DNA of 34,831 bases from CS1-C013 sp964353745 (GTDB taxonomy: Archaea > Aenigmatarchaeota > Aenigmatarchaeia > Aenigmatarchaeales > Aenigmatarchaeaceae). The notes below the pieces were generated by a model that did not search any database, was not told where the DNA came from, and was given only the letters and a program-made list of their open reading frames with translations. The translations under genes were made by a program, and so were the position numbers. Shown here piece by piece: positions 29,746 to 34,831 of the stretch (its first letter is position 1; every line of letters starts with the position of its first letter). Location of the stretch: assembly GCA_964353745.1 (NCBI GenBank), contig CAYGWD010000010.1:1-34831 (forward strand). The letters run 5' to 3'.

Positions 29746-32187
29746 ATGGGAATACTTGATAGAATAAGAGGTAAATCGAAAGAAAATGAACAAACTCAAT
29801 TGGAGAAGCAAAATGTTCAGGATCTTGTAAACGATCTATATCCAAAATTAGCAAGGTTCTGGGGAATTTCAGAGAGTGAAACTCAAGGAAAAATACCGCA
29901 TGTATTTTTTTTAACAAAAGAGGATTTAGACAAGGATATAAAATCTGGATTTATTGAGTCAGGTTTAAGAAACATAAGAGCTTGGTATGGCCCAAAATAT
30001 AACGGAATATTTATTCAAGAAAAAATTATGGACGAACCTTCTTCCGGTTTTGAGGGTTGGAAAGCGGCTATCGCAGAGGAAGTTGGACATGCAGTTTTTG
30101 ATAATCAAATAAAAATGAATAGACCCATGGTTCATCATGAATTTTTTGGTGGCATATCTAGGCTTTTCTTTGCAGAGATACTACCTGGAACCTTTAAAAA
30201 AGAATATGGAGAATATTTGCATGCATCAGCGGCTTTCAGGTATAATCTAAAAGAACTTTTAGAAGAAAAAAAATCCTTAACTGAAAATTTTTACAAAACA
30301 TACGAAACTGAGGAAAGAATAAAAATAAAAGAAGAATTAGATAGAGTGAAAATTGGCATTGATCACATTCTTCAAAACTGCGGTGATGCTCTATACTTTT
30401 ATATTGGAAAATTGCCAGAAGAAGAAAGAAGAAAATTAGCAACAATGGATCCTAGAGAGTTTCACGAAGACGTTATACAAAAAGAAGGAGTAAAGAGATT
30501 AGAAGAAATGAGAGAAAAGATGGAAGAAAGAATTCCAAGAGCTGAATATAGAGATTGGAAAGAAACTTATGAAAAACAATTTGTAAAAGTAGCAGAATCT
30601 CTACACCCTGAAGAATATATGAGAGGAAATACTGTTGAAGAAAGAAAAAAAACCTTTGAAAAATTAAAAAAAATGATGTTAGAAGATTTTGCTACCAGAG
30701 GATTGGAAAATGTTAGCACTTTCTTTGAAAAGGCCGAGGCAGGAAAAATAACAGAAAATAAAGAAGCGATAGCGGCTGCAGAAGCAATAGGATACAAGCA
30801 AGAAGAAATGAAGTTTGAAGAAAAAAAGGAGTTAGAAAAACAAGTTCAGAATTTAATTAAACCAAAAGGAGAAGCAAGAGAGAGAGCATCCTCAGAGGCA
30901 ATAGGTTATAAACAAGAAGAAAGGAAATTCGAAGAAAGTAATGCATATGGAAAGATGGAAGGCGATTTAAAAGGGTTAATGGTTGAGTTTTGCCAACGTT
31001 TTAAACTAGATTATTACGAAGGTAATTACTCCACTAAACTAACTCAAAGAGAGATAAATGCTTTGAATGGCGTAGGCTCAGGAGATTTGGGTAAACTGTT
31101 AGACAGTTTTGGCAATGACTACTCCAAGATTGACGAAGTAGTAGAAAAAGGTCTCAAAGGTACTAGCGGAATGGGAATTGTAGAAGGCATGGAAAACTTA
31201 GAAAAAATTCTCAATGGTAACGACAAGAGCAATATAAAAATAATAGATTATTTGGCTCATAACAAAGAACTTTTCATGCTTCTAAAAGGCTCTCGTGAAA
31301 AAATTGTTAATGAGAAACTCGTCGGTACGACTCCAATACCTATCTCTGAAGGAGTACCTGGAGAACAAAAACTTTCAATGATGATACATGAGAGCATCCA
31401 TTATATTCTTGAAAAAAATAAAGTTGATTTCAGTGAAGGAAGAGGAGGCTTAAGCCCATTCGATGAGGGGTTTTGCGTATTCATGCATTTCAGGTTCAAC
31501 AAACATGTAGATTTTTATAAAAACGATAATGATACGCTTACAATTAAATACAGATACTGGGCAAACTTTTTTGAAAATCTTTTAAAAAATATTCCAGACG
31601 ATGAAATAATTTCTACTATAGGAAAATATAAAACAAGTGATTTACAAAAAATATTTGAAAGTACTGTACAAGAAACCTCAGGTGAATTAAGCGGAAAACA
31701 TACAGAATCCGCACCATTCTTTGAGGGCGTTGCAGCAGGAGAACTGGCGAAACAAGGAGTTAATGAAATAATAAAACCAGAGATGCTATCAGGTACTCTG
31801 AAAGGACTAGAAAACGTTGGTGGGTTCTTCCAAAGGGCTGCAGCGGAGATAGGCAAAGCGGCATATGGCAGAGTAGCAGAAGTAGTTGCCGCAAAGCTTG
31901 AACAACAAGAACCTGCAACTGAGACGGGCGAGGAATATCCGCAGGAAGAGCAAGAAACAGAACAATTTGAACAAGAACCTTCAGAACAGGAAGAATATCC
32001 AGAAGCAGAGTATCAAGAAACTCAAGAACAAGAGCAGTCACAAGAGGAGCAATATGGTCCAGAATCCGAGCAGACTCTGCCACCAACTCAAATAAACATA
32101 AGTATTCCTGATAAAGTCCCTAAAAAAATTGCTAAGAAATTAGAATCAATGGGAATTAAATTACCTAAGAAGATGATAAAGAATTAA
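29746..32187 (+). CDS. large protein with two metallopeptidase-like segments
   Basis: 813 residues with no signal peptide or membrane helix, so probably cytoplasmic. The first part holds a degenerate zinc motif EEVGHAVFDN (111-120), where the first His of HExxH is Glu. The second holds a full HESIH (His548, Glu549, His552) plus Glu574 in FDEGF 22 residues later, the gluzincin pattern. Between them lie charged coiled-coil stretches and a repeat (EAIGYKQEE.KFEE at 346-359 and 384-397). A Gln/Glu-rich tail (about 715-775) ends in a basic amphipathic segment. The family is unknown. Its A-rich codon use fits the charged composition. Confidence 0.8.
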   Translation: MGILDRIRGKSKENEQTQLEKQNVQDLVNDLYPKLARFWGISESETQGKIPHVFFLTKEDLDKDIKSGFIESGLRNIRAWYGPKYNGIFIQEKIMDEPSSGFEGWKAAIAEEVGHAVFDNQIKMNRPMVHHEFFGGISRLFFAEILPGTFKKEYGEYLHASAAFRYNLKELLEEKKSLTENFYKTYETEERIKIKEELDRVKIGIDHILQNCGDALYFYIGKLPEEERRKLATMDPREFHEDVIQKEGVKRLEEMREKMEERIPRAEYRDWKETYEKQFVKVAESLHPEEYMRGNTVEERKKTFEKLKKMMLEDFATRGLENVSTFFEKAEAGKITENKEAIAAAEAIGYKQEEMKFEEKKELEKQVQNLIKPKGEARERASSEAIGYKQEERKFEESNAYGKMEGDLKGLMVEFCQRFKLDYYEGNYSTKLTQREINALNGVGSGDLGKLLDSFGNDYSKIDEVVEKGLKGTSGMGIVEGMENLEKILNGNDKSNIKIIDYLAHNKELFMLLKGSREKIVNEKLVGTTPIPISEGVPGEQKLSMMIHESIHYILEKNKVDFSEGRGGLSPFDEGFCVFMHFRFNKHVDFYKNDNDTLTIKYRYWANFFENLLKNIPDDEIISTIGKYKTSDLQKIFESTVQETSGELSGKHTESAPFFEGVAAGELAKQGVNEIIKPEMLSGTLKGLENVGGFFQRAAAEIGKAAYGRVAEVVAAKLEQQEPATETGEEYPQEEQETEQFEQEPSEQEEYPEAEYQETQEQEQSQEEQYGPESEQTLPPTQINISIPDKVPKKIAKKLESMGIKLPKKMIKN
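30781..30936 (+). repeat. duplicated 14-residue segment within the metallopeptidase-like gene
   Basis: 30781-30822 and 30895-30936 encode EAIGYKQEEMKFEE and EAIGYKQEERKFEE, spaced 114 bases (38 codons). The DNA differs at 7 of 42 bases, mostly silent. Confidence 0.75.
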
Positions 32188-32278
32188 GCTTTGTTCTAGA
32201 ATTTTTCCATCATCAAAATTTGTAAGGTTAGATAAATAATATATACCAACTTCGATAAATCTTAGATTAAGTGTTATA

Positions 32279-34786
32279 ATGCCAACTTGTCAGCTTTGTG
32301 GTCATAATTGGCCTCAAGGAAATTATTGTCCTTATTGTGGATCTATGATAGGTGGAGGAGCACCACAAATACCCACATCCCAAACGCCAAGAGTTTGTCC
32401 CATATGTGGACAAGTAACAACACCACCTCCTCCAGGACCTCAACATGGTCTTCATATAGTTCCTGGCACAGCAGGACAACAAAGACGTTGTATTGATTGC
32501 GGTCATATATTTACAAGAGCTGCTTTAGGTGCAGCTCCATTAACTCCCGTTTTGTCAAGTGCTCCGCAAAATCCTCAACCACAAAGACCTCGTTACAATG
32601 CTGCTAATGTTCCGCATGCCCAACGTTTGAGCGTTGTGACAGGCAAAAGAGTCCATGGCAAGCTTTATGAAGTTTTCATGTTCGAAATAGCGGGAATATT
32701 ATCCTTGTTCATCCCGCCGATTTTTGGTTTACCGTCTTTAACTTATTTGGCAGTAGCGCTAATGACCTTCATACCGCTATATTCAGTGCTTCCTAGCGAG
32801 TCTCAGGTTGTTGCATCACTCGGGGGCGGAAGAATTACCCGTGAGGCAGGAGACCAAATCGGTTTTTTAATTCTAAAGTCTATTTCAAAGATAATTGCTT
32901 TTTCTTTTATAATCTTTCAATTTTACGTTTCCTTCTTCGCTTTCCGTTTACTTTCTGTTGCAATTGCTTTCTTATTCTACTTCTCATTGCCAATGCACTA
33001 TAGAACCAGCCAGCCTTCCAAAATGATAGAAGCATGGTTTAGAATGGGTCTAGGCGGTTACATATCATTTATACTCATGCTTACATTCGGCGGCATGGGA
33101 CCCGGTTCTAATTTGGGTACAATATTCGGGTCCTTTGGATTGGCATTTTTCCTCACTTTTCCAGTTCATATTCCGGATCAGGAAGGTGGCGTGATTAACA
33201 TTAATTTTCTAAATCATGAGACAACACAGAGAGGGTTTCAAATTTTTGATAGAATATGGTTCTCAGTTTTTATGGTTATTGCATTAGTCGGTTTCTTGAG
33301 CATGACAGGCGGCGGTTGGGGCATTGATCGTATCATGTTCTATGCTTTTTTCGGTCTTTCATTCTTTGCTGGTTTGAGCACTGGTCCAGAAGGAAAGCCT
33401 GCCTTAGGTATTGTAATGATTTTCATATTAATGTTCGTATTGACAAGTTCCTATCCGGGTTACGTGGGCAATGCGGTCTTCGGCTATTGGTGGCCTCAGA
33501 TTCAATCCTTTGGAGACACATATATGGGTCCTTTGAATGATGCTTGGGCAACAGCTCAGCGTGGATTGTCAGATTCATGGGAAATGATGACCTGCCCACA
33601 GTGCTATTATCAGAAACAACTATTGAAGCAGCAGGCGACCAAATCAGTGATAATGACAGGCGGGACTCCCATGTCAATAGAAATAAGCAAATTTGAGTTA
33701 ATACCATCAATGCCTGGTACTTTGGAGCCAAACGAACCAACGATAGGTAACATGGAACTTCATAATCAAGGCCAATTCACTTCAGGCAAGATAGATTTAG
33801 AAATCTGGACTACTCGCGTAAATGCAACAGAACTCAAAGAATATGCTGATGCGGGTATAGTTAATAATTTATATTGTACTCGCAGCAGTTCTCCTCAACC
33901 TTCCAGCTCATCAGGTTTAGGAAAACCAGCTTCTTGTCAGTGGCAAGTACAGACATATCCAACAGAAATGAGGTCAATCACATTTAAACTTCAAGAAGGG
34001 TCGAGCGGATGGGACGGTGCAGGTGCCAATATAGCTACAGGATGCCAGGATAATTCTAATAAAAGTAATCCTACAGGTTGTACTTGCTTTACTTGGGGTG
34101 CTGGCGGATGCCCTGTCGGTAACACGACATACAAATATTCAGGAACAAGCGTCAAGGTAAATGCCAACTTGACTTATACATATGTTGTCAACGTCTCATT
34201 GCCAATCACTATAATAAATTCCACTGTTTATTTGAACAAGCTTGCGGCCGGAGATATAACTTTGCAGGATTTCACTTCTGAATACACAGGAGGGCCAGTC
34301 AAAGCAACAATATTCACTCCGAAGCAACCGGCAAGAACAGACGTACCTTTCTTATTTGTAGCTTCTATATATAACGACGGTTCAGGAGAACTTGTGAACA
34401 TAACTAATTTTACAATAACCGTTTATAATGGCGACGCTATAGACCATGTTGAAGTAATAGGTACGGACTTTAGAACAGGTAACACTTGGCCACCGACGAA
34501 TCCTAAACCCAATGGTTGTGACAGCTCTGTAGGTTCTGTTCCAGGAAATCTTAAAAATGATACAGAAGGAAACTTTTACATAAATTGTAACCATGACATA
34601 ACCGATAGCAGTGGAGTAAGCCAAGATATCATAAAACCTGGAGAATGGAAAAGAATTTCATTTTACATACATCCCAGTAATAATATAGGTAATCAAAAAA
34701 CTGTCCAGATAATAGGATGGGCAGAATACACTTATAGAAAAACGACCTCGCAAACCTTAACAGTGGCGAATGCACCACCACAATAA
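32279..34786 (+). CDS. zinc-ribbon, multi-TM protein with large outer domain
   Basis: 835 residues. The cytoplasmic N terminus carries zinc-binding pairs CQLC (4-7), CPYC (17-20), CPIC (40-43) and CIDC (71-74), then a Pro-rich linker. From about 130 to 395 there are seven or eight membrane helices (for example EIAGILSLFIPPIFGLP, ALVGFLSMTGG). After a CPQC pair following them comes a large exported part with many NxS/T sites and two or three Ig-like beta domains (about 455-560, 640-740, 740-830). It resembles no family I know; the shape suggests a membrane sensor, scaffold or envelope assembly protein. Confidence 0.8.
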   Translation: MPTCQLCGHNWPQGNYCPYCGSMIGGGAPQIPTSQTPRVCPICGQVTTPPPPGPQHGLHIVPGTAGQQRRCIDCGHIFTRAALGAAPLTPVLSSAPQNPQPQRPRYNAANVPHAQRLSVVTGKRVHGKLYEVFMFEIAGILSLFIPPIFGLPSLTYLAVALMTFIPLYSVLPSESQVVASLGGGRITREAGDQIGFLILKSISKIIAFSFIIFQFYVSFFAFRLLSVAIAFLFYFSLPMHYRTSQPSKMIEAWFRMGLGGYISFILMLTFGGMGPGSNLGTIFGSFGLAFFLTFPVHIPDQEGGVININFLNHETTQRGFQIFDRIWFSVFMVIALVGFLSMTGGGWGIDRIMFYAFFGLSFFAGLSTGPEGKPALGIVMIFILMFVLTSSYPGYVGNAVFGYWWPQIQSFGDTYMGPLNDAWATAQRGLSDSWEMMTCPQCYYQKQLLKQQATKSVIMTGGTPMSIEISKFELIPSMPGTLEPNEPTIGNMELHNQGQFTSGKIDLEIWTTRVNATELKEYADAGIVNNLYCTRSSSPQPSSSSGLGKPASCQWQVQTYPTEMRSITFKLQEGSSGWDGAGANIATGCQDNSNKSNPTGCTCFTWGAGGCPVGNTTYKYSGTSVKVNANLTYTYVVNVSLPITIINSTVYLNKLAAGDITLQDFTSEYTGGPVKATIFTPKQPARTDVPFLFVASIYNDGSGELVNITNFTITVYNGDAIDHVEVIGTDFRTGNTWPPTNPKPNGCDSSVGSVPGNLKNDTEGNFYINCNHDITDSSGVSQDIIKPGEWKRISFYIHPSNNIGNQKTVQIIGWAEYTYRKTTSQTLTVANAPPQ

Positions 34787-34812
34787 TAAATTAGGAAAAT
34801 AAATATGATAAT

Positions 34813-34831
34813 ATGAAAAAATTGTTTTTAA
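34813..34831 (+). CDS. start of a probable exported protein, cut by the window end
   Basis: ATG followed by codons for MKKLFL, the start of a signal peptide like several others here. Only the first six codons are visible. Confidence 0.4.

Noticed and set aside
1..34831. CRISPR array, insertion sequence or prophage
   Set aside because: No regularly spaced repeats, transposase, integrase or inverted-repeat ends were seen; the only sizeable direct repeat is in the pilin genes.

Overview
The window looks like a chromosomal segment from an AT-rich archaeon. The information-processing genes are archaeal: topoisomerase VI A and B, group II chaperonin (thermosome), aIF1A, NMD3, a Dim2/Pno1-type KH protein and Pelota. 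Many genes have a TATA box 22-33 bases ahead of the start codon, which suggests leaderless transcripts, and two of the three tRNA genes contain introns. Small secreted proteins with class III (type IV pilin) signals, a lipoprotein with a WxC..WS.C..RTC module and short gene versions suggest a DPANN-type archaeon (Woesearchaeota, Pacearchaeota or Aenigmarchaeota-like). The phylum is my inference and cannot be settled from this sequence alone.

Layout. 1-3.9 kb: an MFS permease converging on top6B-top6A. 4.0-8.1 kb: a small basic ORF, a lipoprotein, a Nudix hydrolase, a KH protein, a winged-helix-like protein, the nmd3-aif1A pair and a CYTH protein. 8.2-17.3 kb (minus strand): a type IV pilus locus. 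It holds seven pilin-like proteins, a coiled-coil accessory protein, one secretion ATPase and two GspF/TadC-type membrane proteins, mostly overlapping or a few bases apart. 17.4-21.1 kb: thermosome, a small MscL-like channel, an overlapping pair of SMR-like membrane proteins and an archaeal XRE-type regulator. 21.1-22.6 kb: tRNA-Ile(UAU) with an intron of about 40 nt, a 3-methyladenine DNA glycosylase, a secreted protein, tRNA-Val(UAC), and tRNA-Ala(GGC) with an 18-nt intron. 22.6-27.2 kb: surface proteins (an 800-residue GH5-like/LamG protein, a two-repeat anchored protein, a Cys-rich Gly-tailed protein) and a SpoIIM-like membrane protein. 27.3-28.9 kb: pyruvoyl-dependent arginine decarboxylase converging on Pelota. 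28.9-34.8 kb: three large proteins of unknown role (an anchored beta-sandwich protein, an 813-residue protein with two metallopeptidase-like segments, and an 835-residue zinc-ribbon/multi-TM/ectodomain protein), then the first codons of another gene.

How the parts work together. The pilus locus is a near-complete assembly unit: ATPase, two platform proteins, tandem major-type pilins, and large minor pilin-like proteins that could sit at the tip. It lacks a prepilin peptidase, which must be encoded elsewhere. Translation and ribosome-rescue genes (aIF1A, NMD3, Dim2-like KH, Pelota) are scattered among envelope genes.

The best candidates for something new are the two tRNA introns (including an AUA-reading UAU tRNA), the recently homogenised pilin 5' ends, the tip-like DUF2341 pilin, and the uncharacterised envelope/metallopeptidase cluster at the right end.
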